Assembly (NCBI GenBank): GCA_001801685.1
Contig: MGYJ01000011.1
Span: 1 to 35,485, forward strand
Direction of reading: 5' to 3'
DNA: 35,485 nt
Source: Gammaproteobacteria bacterium RIFCSPHIGHO2_12_FULL_63_22
Lineage (GTDB): Bacteria > Pseudomonadota > Gammaproteobacteria > Xanthomonadales > Xanthomonadaceae
Every line of letters begins with the position of its first letter. Position 1 is the first letter of the stretch. Of the stretch, positions 7,853-16,121 are shown one piece after another. Under the pieces are notes generated by a model. It had not been told where the DNA came from, searched no databases, and saw only the letters and a program-made list of their open reading frames with translations. Both the position numbers and the translations under genes were made by a program.

Positions 7853-9012
7853 TGATCTTGAAGCGGCCCACCCTGTTGCTGATCGAGCGCGCCCCTCCGC
7901 GCCCGCTGTCGATGCAGCAACTGTTGTCGAAGGACGATTCGGCCAGCGGCTGGCGCGCACTCGCACCCCACCTGGGTCACGAAGTCCCCCTGCAGTTGGC
8001 TGACCTGGCCGTGTTCGATGCATTGGCCGAGGATGAAGCCGCCTCGCGCGCAGACTTGTCGCTGCGCTTCGGCACCGAGCGCATTGACTACCTGGTGGAC
8101 AGCGGACTGCTGATTGGCGACCACGCGGACCACGAACCATTGCGCCTGCGCGACCGGCTGCTGAAGGACACAGGCTGGTGGACACCTGCCGCCGTGGCGC
8201 ACAGCTTCGGTCGTTGGCAGGGCATCGACGTGGACGCCGACCAGAAACGCGTGGGCAAGCGCACGCTTGGCAGCCTGATAAGGCAGCATGGCCCGCCGCC
8301 TCCCGAGGCATTGGAGTTGCGCGCCAGGCAGGACTGGCTGGTGCTGCCCGCAGCGCGCAAGACCGCCCTGGACAAGCTGCTCGTCCAGCGCACCACCTGC
8401 CGAAATTTCGATCCGGAGCATCGACTTCCCGCGGCCGACCTGGCCAGCCTGATGCATCGGGTTTTCGCGGCGCAGGCCACGCAGGAACTGGCGCCCGGTG
8501 CCGTTGCGCTAAAGAAGAACAGTCCGTCCGGCGGCGGCCTGCATCCGATCGAGGCCTATCTTCTGGTACAGCGAGTGGAAGGCGTACCGCCCGGCCTGTA
8601 CCACTACCACAGCACCGGCCACGCACTGCAGGTGCTGGGCCTTCCGGACGCCGACCAGATCGCAGCCATGGCCAAGGAACTGGTCGCCGGCCAGGCGTGG
8701 TTCGCCAACGCACCGGTGCTGGTGCTGATGGCAGCGCGCTTCAAGCGCAACTTCTGGAAGTATCGCAACCACGCCAAGGCCTGGCGGGTGATCCAGCTCG
8801 ATGCCGGCCATCTGTCGCAGAACCTGTACCTCACCGCGACCGAAATGGGCTACGGCGCCTTCATTACGGGTGCCATCAACGACGAATGCGCCGAGCGCCT
8901 GTTCGAACTGGATGGACTGTCCACGGGGGCCATCGCCGTATGTGGTTTTGGCCGGCGTATTGGTCCGCCGGTGGCTGTCGAATTTGATCCCTTGGGCAAG
9001 GCCGTGCGCTAG
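7852..9012 (+). CDS. SagB-like FMN-dependent peptide maturation dehydrogenase
   Basis: A nitroreductase-fold oxidoreductase of the SagB/thiazole-oxazole dehydrogenase type, 386 residues from ATG 7852. The C-terminal half carries the family marks: RTTCRNFDPEHRLPAADLASL at 180-200 split by FMN-contacting residues, NSPSGGGLHPIEAYLLV at 223-239, LYHYHSTGHALQVL at about 249-262, KYRNHAKAWRVIQLDAGHLS from 303 followed by QNLYL, and GYGAFITGAINDE. Residues about 44-92 look like a small winged-helix-type segment, and about 100-175 is a linker not seen in typical nitroreductases. SagB enzymes oxidise azolines to azoles in peptides, but no YcaO cyclodehydratase is present here, so the real reaction is open. 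An upstream GTG (7792) would add 20 residues before the putative -10. The neighbouring minus-strand peptide is the likely substrate (inference). Confidence 0.85.
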   Translation: MILKRPTLLLIERAPPRPLSMQQLLSKDDSASGWRALAPHLGHEVPLQLADLAVFDALAEDEAASRADLSLRFGTERIDYLVDSGLLIGDHADHEPLRLRDRLLKDTGWWTPAAVAHSFGRWQGIDVDADQKRVGKRTLGSLIRQHGPPPPEALELRARQDWLVLPAARKTALDKLLVQRTTCRNFDPEHRLPAADLASLMHRVFAAQATQELAPGAVALKKNSPSGGGLHPIEAYLLVQRVEGVPPGLYHYHSTGHALQVLGLPDADQIAAMAKELVAGQAWFANAPVLVLMAARFKRNFWKYRNHAKAWRVIQLDAGHLSQNLYLTATEMGYGAFITGAINDECAERLFELDGLSTGAIAVCGFGRRIGPPVAVEFDPLGKAVR

Positions 9013-9024
9013 GCACACCCTGGA

Positions 9025-9438
9025 TCATTCGACGTCCTGAGCCGTCTTGCGCGGCAATCCGTCGCCATCATCAAACGTCACCCAATCCACGTGCGTGTCC
9101 CAGAACACATGCGCCTGCGGCGATCGATCCACCGGGCCGACGAAATTGGCCAGCGTCACGTGCAGTTCGCCCGCCCAGCGTTCCGAGCGGAAGAACAAGG
9201 TGGATCCGCAGCGCGAACAGAAGCCGCGTTCGCCCTGGTCGGATGACCGGTACCAGGCGAGATGATGGCGAGGGTCTTCAATCCGGCACTGGTCGGCATC
9301 CAGTCCCACCCAGGTGACGAAGGCCGAGCCGCTGCTGCGCTGGCACATCGTGCAATGGCAATGCGCCACCCACTTGCTCGGGAGTTGCGCGGTGAACTGG
9401 ATGTCGCCGCACAGGCAGCGGCCGGTGGCGGGATTCAT
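9025..9438 (-). CDS. GFA/CENP-V domain zinc protein
   Basis: A 137-residue member of the glutathione-dependent formaldehyde-activating enzyme (GFA, also CENP-V) superfamily. The zinc-binding cysteines are visible: C8 and C10 (RCLCGD), C27, C29 and C32 (HCHCTMCQRSSG), and C74 and C77 (FCSRCGS), followed by the conserved LFF. It faces the SagB-like gene, with 12 bases between the stops. The GFA fold is common, and most stand-alone members have no proven formaldehyde activity, so a specific substrate should not be assumed. Confidence 0.9.
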   Translation of the reverse strand: MNPATGRCLCGDIQFTAQLPSKWVAHCHCTMCQRSSGSAFVTWVGLDADQCRIEDPRHHLAWYRSSDQGERGFCSRCGSTLFFRSERWAGELHVTLANFVGPVDRSPQAHVFWDTHVDWVTFDDGDGLPRKTAQDVE

Positions 9439-9503
9439 GGCACGGCTCCTGGCCGACGGACCGGCAAATTATGCGCTTGCCGGGCGCGACGCAAGCGCAT
9501 GAC

Positions 9504-11024
9504 TCAGGCGGCGGGGCGCAACTCGTCGCGGTCGAGCTGGCGATAGCCGATCGCCTCCGTCAGGTGCGTGGTGCCGATGCCATCGCTGCCTTCCAGGTCG
9601 GCGATGGTGCGCGCCACACGCAGGATTCGCTGGGTCGCGCGCGCGGAAAGCTGCAGCGCCGCCATCGCCCGTTCCAGCATGGCCTGGTCCCGATCGCGCA
9701 AGCGGCAGAACTGTTCGGTCTCGTCCTGGCGCATGAAAGAGTTGCTCTTGCCGCAGCGCGCATGCTGGCGTTCGCGCGCCGCCAGCACGCGCGCGCGCAC
9801 GGCCAGCGTGGATTCACCGCGCGGCGCATCTCCGCGCATCTCGTGCGGCGCCAGGCGCGGCACGTTTACCTGCAGGTCGATGCGGTCGAGCAAGGGGCCG
9901 GAAAGCCTGGCGCGATAACGAAGCACCACTTCCATCGTGCACCGGCAACGACCCGACGGGTCGCCGGCCCAGCCGCAGGGGCAGGGATTCATCGCGGCCA
10001 CCAACTGGAATCGCGCCGGAAACTCGCAGGTGCCGGCTGCGCGCGAAATCGTGACGATGCCTGACTCCAGCGGTTGTCGCAGCACTTCCAGCGCATGGCG
10101 ACCCCACTCGGCGAGTTCGTCGAGGAACAGCACGCCATGGTGCGCCAGCGACACCTCACCCGGCCGCGGGCCGGTGCCGCCGCCGACCAGTGCGATGGCG
10201 CTGGCGGTGTGATGCGGCGACCGGAACGGACGCACGCGCCATCGCGACACATCGAAACCCTGGCCGCTGACGGAAGCGAGCACCGCGCATTCCAGCGCTT
10301 CTGCCTCATCGGCTTCCGGCAACAAGCCAGGCAAGCGCGAGGCCAGCAAGGTTTTCCCGCAGCCTGGTGGGCCGATGAAGATGAGGTGGTGCGCGCCGGC
10401 GGCGGCGACTTCCAGTGCGCGCCGCGCCTGCAGCTGGCCGCGCACGTCGGCGAGGTCGGCGTACAGCGCGGGCAGGATGGAATCGAAATTGCGCACGGCG
10501 CGCGGCAGTGTCTTCTCGCCATTGAGGTGCGCGACGACCTCGAGCAGGGTGCGGGCGACGAAGATTTCGCCGGCGCAGGCGAGTGCAGCTTCATCGCCAT
10601 TTCCTGCGGGTACGATCAGGGCATGGCCGGCATGGGTCGCTGCGAGTGCGGCAGGCAGTACCGCATCGATGGGGCGCAACTCGCCGGTCAGCGACAGCTC
10701 GCCCAACAATTCCACTCGCGCCAGGGATTGCACGTCGACCACGCCATTCGCAGCCAGGATGCCGATGGCGATCGGCAAGTCGAAGCGTCCGCCGTGCTTG
10801 GGCAAATCCGCTGGCGCGAGGTTGACGGTGATGCGGCGATTGGGAAATTCAAACTGCGCGCAATGGATGGCCGCGCGCACGCGATCGCGACTTTCGCGCA
10901 CGGCGGCTTCAGGCAAGCCGACGATATTCAAGGCCGGCAAGCCCGGTGCGAGATAGACCTCGACCCGCACTGCGGGCGCAAGCACGCCCGTGCGGGCGCG
11001 ACTGTGCGCCAGCGCCAGAGTCAT
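9504..11024 (-). CDS. comM: YifB/ComM family Mg-chelatase-like AAA+ ATPase
   Basis: The 506 residues have the full ComM layout: an N-terminal Lon-protease-like domain (about 1-180, with VGLPEAAVRESRDRVRAAI), then an AAA+ ATPase with Walker A GPPGCGKT at 218-225, Walker B GVLFLDEL at 297-304, and the MNPCPCG element with its paired cysteines. The C-terminus is helical (TQRILRVARTIADLEGSD). In Vibrio and Haemophilus, ComM is a helicase driving branch migration of incoming DNA during natural transformation; the same role is inferred here. It is followed on the same strand by nothing nearby, and ubiK lies upstream with only 11 bases between ubiK's stop and comM's ATG, so both are probably cotranscribed. 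Confidence 0.93.
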   Translation of the reverse strand: MTLALAHSRARTGVLAPAVRVEVYLAPGLPALNIVGLPEAAVRESRDRVRAAIHCAQFEFPNRRITVNLAPADLPKHGGRFDLPIAIGILAANGVVDVQSLARVELLGELSLTGELRPIDAVLPAALAATHAGHALIVPAGNGDEAALACAGEIFVARTLLEVVAHLNGEKTLPRAVRNFDSILPALYADLADVRGQLQARRALEVAAAGAHHLIFIGPPGCGKTLLASRLPGLLPEADEAEALECAVLASVSGQGFDVSRWRVRPFRSPHHTASAIALVGGGTGPRPGEVSLAHHGVLFLDELAEWGRHALEVLRQPLESGIVTISRAAGTCEFPARFQLVAAMNPCPCGWAGDPSGRCRCTMEVVLRYRARLSGPLLDRIDLQVNVPRLAPHEMRGDAPRGESTLAVRARVLAARERQHARCGKSNSFMRQDETEQFCRLRDRDQAMLERAMAALQLSARATQRILRVARTIADLEGSDGIGTTHLTEAIGYRQLDRDELRPAA

Positions 11025-11035
11025 TGGATTGAAGC

Positions 11036-11302
11036 CTAGTTGCGGCTGTCGCCGGGCGTAGCTTGTCGAGCTTCCAGGATCTGCACGGCGCGTTCGAGCG
11101 CGTCGATTTTTTCGCGCGTGCGCAGCAACACGGCCCGTTGTACTTCGAATTCTTCGCGCGTGACCAGGTCGAGTTTCGCCAGGCCTGCCTGCAACGTTGC
11201 CTTCATGTTTTGTTCGATGTCGGCGCGCGCGTCTTTCAGGCCGGGCGGCACGAGTTCGCTCAGGCGACGGGCGAGATCATCGATGGATTTCAGGTCGATC
11301 AT
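11036..11302 (-). CDS. ubiK: UbiK-like ubiquinone biosynthesis accessory factor (BMFP/YqiC family)
   Basis: An 88-residue, highly charged, mostly helical protein: N-terminal MIDLKSIDDLARRLSELVP, an amphipathic middle, then a C-terminal coiled coil (REEFEVQRAVLLRTREKIDA, continuing LERAVQILEAR). This matches the BMFP family, in which E. coli YqiC/UbiK forms trimers and assists aerobic ubiquinone synthesis by bridging the Ubi complex to the membrane. The ATG at 11302 was chosen because GGAG stands 8 bases upstream; the longer reading to 11356 adds 18 Arg-rich residues without a family match. It lies just upstream of comM, probably in the same operon. Confidence 0.85.
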   Translation of the reverse strand: MIDLKSIDDLARRLSELVPPGLKDARADIEQNMKATLQAGLAKLDLVTREEFEVQRAVLLRTREKIDALERAVQILEARQATPGDSRN

Positions 11303-11430
11303 GCGGATTCTCCGTGGGTTGCCGGCAGTGTCGCCGCGGCGCGGCAAACGGCGCAATCAGGCGTGATCGACAACGGGCGTAGGGGGATTCCGACGGGGTC
11401 GGACGCGAGGCCCGGCTGGGAGCAGGGGCC

Positions 11431-11458
11431 ATTATCGGAACATTTTTTTCACGAGCAA
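11431..11458 (-). promoter_or_regulatory. Putative promoter for ubiK-comM
   Basis: On the minus strand, TTGCTC (11453-11458) and GATAAT (11431-11436) are separated by 16 bases and sit in the AT-rich part of the ubiK/amtB divergent spacer. The implied 5' UTR to the ubiK ATG is about 120 bases. No convincing sigma-54 site for amtB was seen in the same spacer. Confidence 0.4.
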
Positions 11459-11511
11459 TCAATCGGGCAAACCTGTACAGAGTCGGAGGCGTCCACTTCG
11501 GAGCCGCCGCC

Positions 11512-12861
11512 ATGCCCGCCGTCCACGCGCCACGACCTGCCTTGTATCGACTCCTGCCACTCGCCCTGATGGCGCTTCCCCTGCCGGCCCTTGCCACGGC
11601 GGCCGCCCCGGCCCCGACCCTGGACAGCGGCGACACCGCCTGGATGCTCACCTCCAGCCTGCTCGTCCTGCTGATGACGCTGCCCGGCCTTGCCCTGTTC
11701 TACGGCGGCCTGGTCCGCTCGAAGAACGTGCTCTCGGTGCTGATGCAGTGCTTCGCCATCGTCTCGCTGGTAACCGTGCTGTGGGTGGCGTACGGCTACA
11801 GCCTCGCCTTCAGCACCCAGGGCATGGTCGAAGGGCAGATCAACCTCAACTCCTTCTTTGGCGGGCTCGACCGGGCCTTCCTGTCCGGCCTGACTCGCGA
11901 CGGCTTGTTCCTGACCGTTCCCGAATCGGTGTTCGTGATGTTCCAGCTGACCTTCGCCGCGATCACGCCGGCGCTGATCGTCGGCGCCTTCGCCGAGCGC
12001 ATGCGGTTCGGGCCGATGATCGCCTTTACCGTGCTTTGGCTGACCTTCGCCTACCTGCCGATCGCGCACATGACCTGGGCCGGCGTCGGCGGCCTGTTCT
12101 GGGACTGGGGCGTGCTCGACTTCGCCGGCGGCACCGTGGTGCACATCAACGCCGGCATCGCTGGACTGGTCGCCGCCTTGATGGTCGGCCGCCGCAAAGG
12201 CTGGCCCACCACCATGATGCCGCCGCACAACCTCACCCTCACCCTGATCGGCGCCAGCCTGCTGTGGGTTGGCTGGTTCGGCTTCAACGCCGGCTCCGCC
12301 GTCGCCGCCAATGGCAGCGCGGGCATGGCCATGCTGGTGACACAGGTCGCCACTGCCACGGCCGCGTTGGCCTGGATGCTGGTGGAATGGAAGCTGCACG
12401 GCAAACCATCGCTGCTCGGCGTCGTATCCGGCGCCATCGCGGGACTGGTTGCGATTACTCCTGCTTCCGGCAGCTGCGGTCCGCTCGGCGCGCTCGCCAT
12501 CGGCGCGGCGGCCGGCGTGCTCTGTTTCCTGGCCTCGTCGCGGCTCAAGCGCAAGCTCGGTTATGACGACGCGCTGGACGTGTTTGGCGTGCATGGCGTG
12601 GGCGGCATCGTCGGCGCGCTGCTCACTGGCGTGTTCGCCGCGACGCAGTTCGGCGGTGTCGGCCTGGCCGAGGGCGTCAGCATCGGCGCGCAGGTCGGCA
12701 AGCAGGCCCTGGCCGTGCTGGTCACCGTCGCCTGGACGGGCGCCGTCACCGCCGCCTCCCTGTTCCTGATCAGCCGCTTCACCTCGTTGCGCGTGGATGC
12801 CGAAGGCGAAACCGATGGCCTCGACCTCGCCCTGCACGATGAGCGCGGTTACACCCTGTAA
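11512..12861 (+). CDS. amtB: Ammonium transporter Amt
   Basis: A 449-residue Amt/Rh channel of the inner membrane that conducts ammonium. A cleavable signal peptide is likely (LLPLALMALPLPALATAAAP near 14-33), as in E. coli AmtB, followed by about 11 transmembrane segments. Key motifs are DTAWMLTSSLLVLLMTLPGL, ALFYGGLVRSKNVLS, the pore region with the first twin His (DFAGGTVVHINAGIAGLVAAL), and the second (LDVFGVHGVGGIVGALLTG). The cytosolic tail is short (DAEGETDGLDLALHDERGY). glnK follows 30 bases downstream, the near-universal pairing in which the PII protein plugs the channel when nitrogen is plentiful. Nitrogen control is expected, but no clear NtrC or sigma-54 site is visible upstream. 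Confidence 0.97.
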   Translation: MPAVHAPRPALYRLLPLALMALPLPALATAAAPAPTLDSGDTAWMLTSSLLVLLMTLPGLALFYGGLVRSKNVLSVLMQCFAIVSLVTVLWVAYGYSLAFSTQGMVEGQINLNSFFGGLDRAFLSGLTRDGLFLTVPESVFVMFQLTFAAITPALIVGAFAERMRFGPMIAFTVLWLTFAYLPIAHMTWAGVGGLFWDWGVLDFAGGTVVHINAGIAGLVAALMVGRRKGWPTTMMPPHNLTLTLIGASLLWVGWFGFNAGSAVAANGSAGMAMLVTQVATATAALAWMLVEWKLHGKPSLLGVVSGAIAGLVAITPASGSCGPLGALAIGAAAGVLCFLASSRLKRKLGYDDALDVFGVHGVGGIVGALLTGVFAATQFGGVGLAEGVSIGAQVGKQALAVLVTVAWTGAVTAASLFLISRFTSLRVDAEGETDGLDLALHDERGYTL

Positions 12862-14087
<1,226 letters not shown>

Positions 14088-14207
14088 TTGCGGCTCCGTG
14101 AAAGTGGCTAGCAAGGCCCCCATTCTACCCGCCCAGCTTTACGTCAAGACCCCCTCCACCTGAACCCACCCCTCGCGCTAGCATGGCCCACCGACACCGG
14201 AGCCCCC

Positions 14208-16055
14208 ATGCATTCCGCCCAAGCCTATCAAGACCTGGTCAGCCGCCTGACCACGCTGGCCGCCACCAATCCGAGGCGCTACAAGCTCCAGCTCGCGCTG
14301 CTGGCGATCGCGGGATTTGCCGTGCTTGGCGGTGCGCTCGCCCTGGCGTTGTCCCTTGCCGCAGGCACGATCGCGTTGATGATTGCCGGCAAGTCGATAC
14401 TGCTCCTGAAGATCGGGTTGCTGGCGCTGGTGTTCGCGTGGGTGCTGTTGAAGTCGATGTGGATCCGCCTCGAAGAACCGGCGGGCGAGCGCATCGAGTT
14501 CACCGATGCGCCGGCGCTCAGCGCCGAGATCGAACGCTTGCGCCTGGCCGCCGGTGCGCCGCCGCTGGAAGCGGTGGTATTCACGCCTGAACTCAATGCC
14601 GCTGCCGCCAGCGTGCCTCGCCTGCTCGGGCTGTTGGGCAGCCGTCATTTCCTGGTGATCGGCCTGCCGTTGATGCAACGCCTGGACCGCGATCAATTCG
14701 CGGCCGTGCTCGCCCACGAGTTCGGCCACTTCGGCGGCGGTCACAGCCATTTCGCCGGCTGGATCTATCGCGTGCGCGCCAGCTGGTATCGGGTCTGCGA
14801 GGGCTTGCAGCAATCCTCGTCGTGGTTTGCCGGGCCGATGATCCGGTTCTTCAACTGGTACGCGCCCTACTTCAATGCCTACAGCTTCGTGCTGGCGCGA
14901 CAGAACGAGTACGAGGCCGATGCGACGGCAGCGCGCATCGTCGGCGCGGGGCCCGCCGCCCAAGCCCTGGTCTCGATCGAACTGGCATCGATGCGACTGG
15001 ATCGTGATTTCTGGCCGTCCGTCGACCGCGCCACGCGCGCCGAGCCCGAACCGCCGATGGCGCTGTATTCCAACCTCGGGCAAACGCTGCGGATGCCCGG
15101 CGCCGATGACCAGACGCGCCTGGCAGAAGCGCTTCGCCGCGAGAGCGACCTCGACGACACCCATCCTGTGCTTACCCAGCGACTCGCCGCGCTCGGCCAG
15201 CCGGCGGCATTACCCGCGCCGCCCGTGCTGAGTGCGGCGGATGAATTGCTGGGCGATTTCCACGCCGTCATGTCGGACCGGTTTTCGCAGGAATGGCGTG
15301 CGCGCGTGTCGCCCGAATGGGAACAGTTGTTCCGCGTGGCCGGCCAGAAGCGCGAACGGCTCCAGGCCCTGGAAGACGCGTGGACCACGCGTGCGCCTGG
15401 CCCTGGCGAAACCGCCGAGCACGCGTGCCTGGTCGCCGACCTTCGCCCGGGCGAAGAAGCGAAGCACCTGCTTGCGCGCGCGGTGGAGGTGGACGCCGAC
15501 CACGCCGAGGCGCACTACCGCCATGGTTGCCTGCTGCTCGATGGTGCCGATGGTTCCGGTGAGGCCGCGTTGGAGCGCGCCATCGTGCTCGACCCCGACT
15601 TTTCGGAGGCGGCCTTGCAGCGCATGCACCAATGGCGCTGGACGAGCATCGGCCGCGATGCTGCCGCGCCGATCGCGGAGCGCCTCAGGGCATTGTTCGA
15701 AGCCCAGCGCGAAGGCGAACGTGAGCGCTCGGTGCTGGCGGCGGGCGACACCTTCCTTGCCCACGGGCTGGACGACCGAAAAGTTGCCGACATCCATCGA
15801 GCAGTTGCCGACCTGCGTGGCGTTGGATCCTTGTGGTTCGCACGCAAGCAGATGCAACACCGCCCCGGCGTGCCGCACTTCATCGTGCTGGTCAAATGGC
15901 GGGCTTTCAGCCGCAGCAATGATTACGCGTTGCGCCAACTCGCCGACCGGCTACCCCTGGACGGAAGCTGGCTGGTCGTGACGGATGAGGGGCTCGCCAG
16001 CCATGCAAAGGCCTTTCGCGCAGCCGCAGGCGCGCCTGTCTACAAGCGCAGCTAG
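14208..16055 (+). CDS. Membrane-bound M48 family zinc metallopeptidase with TPR-like C-terminal region
   Basis: A 615-residue protein. Two strongly hydrophobic segments near the N-terminus (about 27-50 and 52-82) anchor it. The M48 peptidase core has the HEFGH zinc motif at 170-174 with the third ligand in NEYEAD (233-238). An amphipathic segment with WFAGPMIRFFNWYAPYFNAY lies between them. After about 410 the sequence turns into TPR-like helices (EEAKHLLARAVEVDADHAEAH and EAALERAIVLDPDFSEAAL), absent from HtpX. A C-terminal domain of about 100 residues ending VYKRS is unrecognised. GGAG precedes the ATG. Membrane-protein quality control is a reasonable guess from M48 relatives; the substrate is unknown. 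It stands between divergent speE and downstream speA. Confidence 0.88.
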   Translation: MHSAQAYQDLVSRLTTLAATNPRRYKLQLALLAIAGFAVLGGALALALSLAAGTIALMIAGKSILLLKIGLLALVFAWVLLKSMWIRLEEPAGERIEFTDAPALSAEIERLRLAAGAPPLEAVVFTPELNAAAASVPRLLGLLGSRHFLVIGLPLMQRLDRDQFAAVLAHEFGHFGGGHSHFAGWIYRVRASWYRVCEGLQQSSSWFAGPMIRFFNWYAPYFNAYSFVLARQNEYEADATAARIVGAGPAAQALVSIELASMRLDRDFWPSVDRATRAEPEPPMALYSNLGQTLRMPGADDQTRLAEALRRESDLDDTHPVLTQRLAALGQPAALPAPPVLSAADELLGDFHAVMSDRFSQEWRARVSPEWEQLFRVAGQKRERLQALEDAWTTRAPGPGETAEHACLVADLRPGEEAKHLLARAVEVDADHAEAHYRHGCLLLDGADGSGEAALERAIVLDPDFSEAALQRMHQWRWTSIGRDAAAPIAERLRALFEAQREGERERSVLAAGDTFLAHGLDDRKVADIHRAVADLRGVGSLWFARKQMQHRPGVPHFIVLVKWRAFSRSNDYALRQLADRLPLDGSWLVVTDEGLASHAKAFRAAAGAPVYKRS

Positions 16056-16094
16056 CCCCCGTTTGCTGCCCGCTCATTCGCGGGGGGCTAAACT
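16054..16094 (+). promoter_or_regulatory. Hairpin and putative -10 box before speA
   Basis: AGCCCCCG (16054-16061) can pair with CGGGGGGCT (16081-16089, one bulge), directly after the M48 stop. Immediately after it comes TAAACT (16089-16094), a -10-like element 27 bases before the speA ATG, leaving a short leader with GGAG. The same TAAACTAGC string recurs at 35349 before the rRNA-type promoter region, hinting that it is a real -10 form in this genome. The -35 is poor. Confidence 0.35.
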
Positions 16095-16121
16095 AGCGAC
16101 TTGACGAATCCGGAGTTGCCC

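Noticed and set aside
7447-9012. Thiazole/oxazole (linear azol(in)e) RiPP cluster of the classical type
   Set aside because: SagB-like enzyme is present but no YcaO cyclodehydratase, ocin-ThiF or E1-like partner, and the peptide has one Cys only.
11302-11511. Sigma-54/NtrC promoter for amtB-glnK
   Set aside because: Searched for the GG/GC -24/-12 pattern and NtrC dyads in the spacer; no convincing match, so not annotated although nitrogen control is likely.
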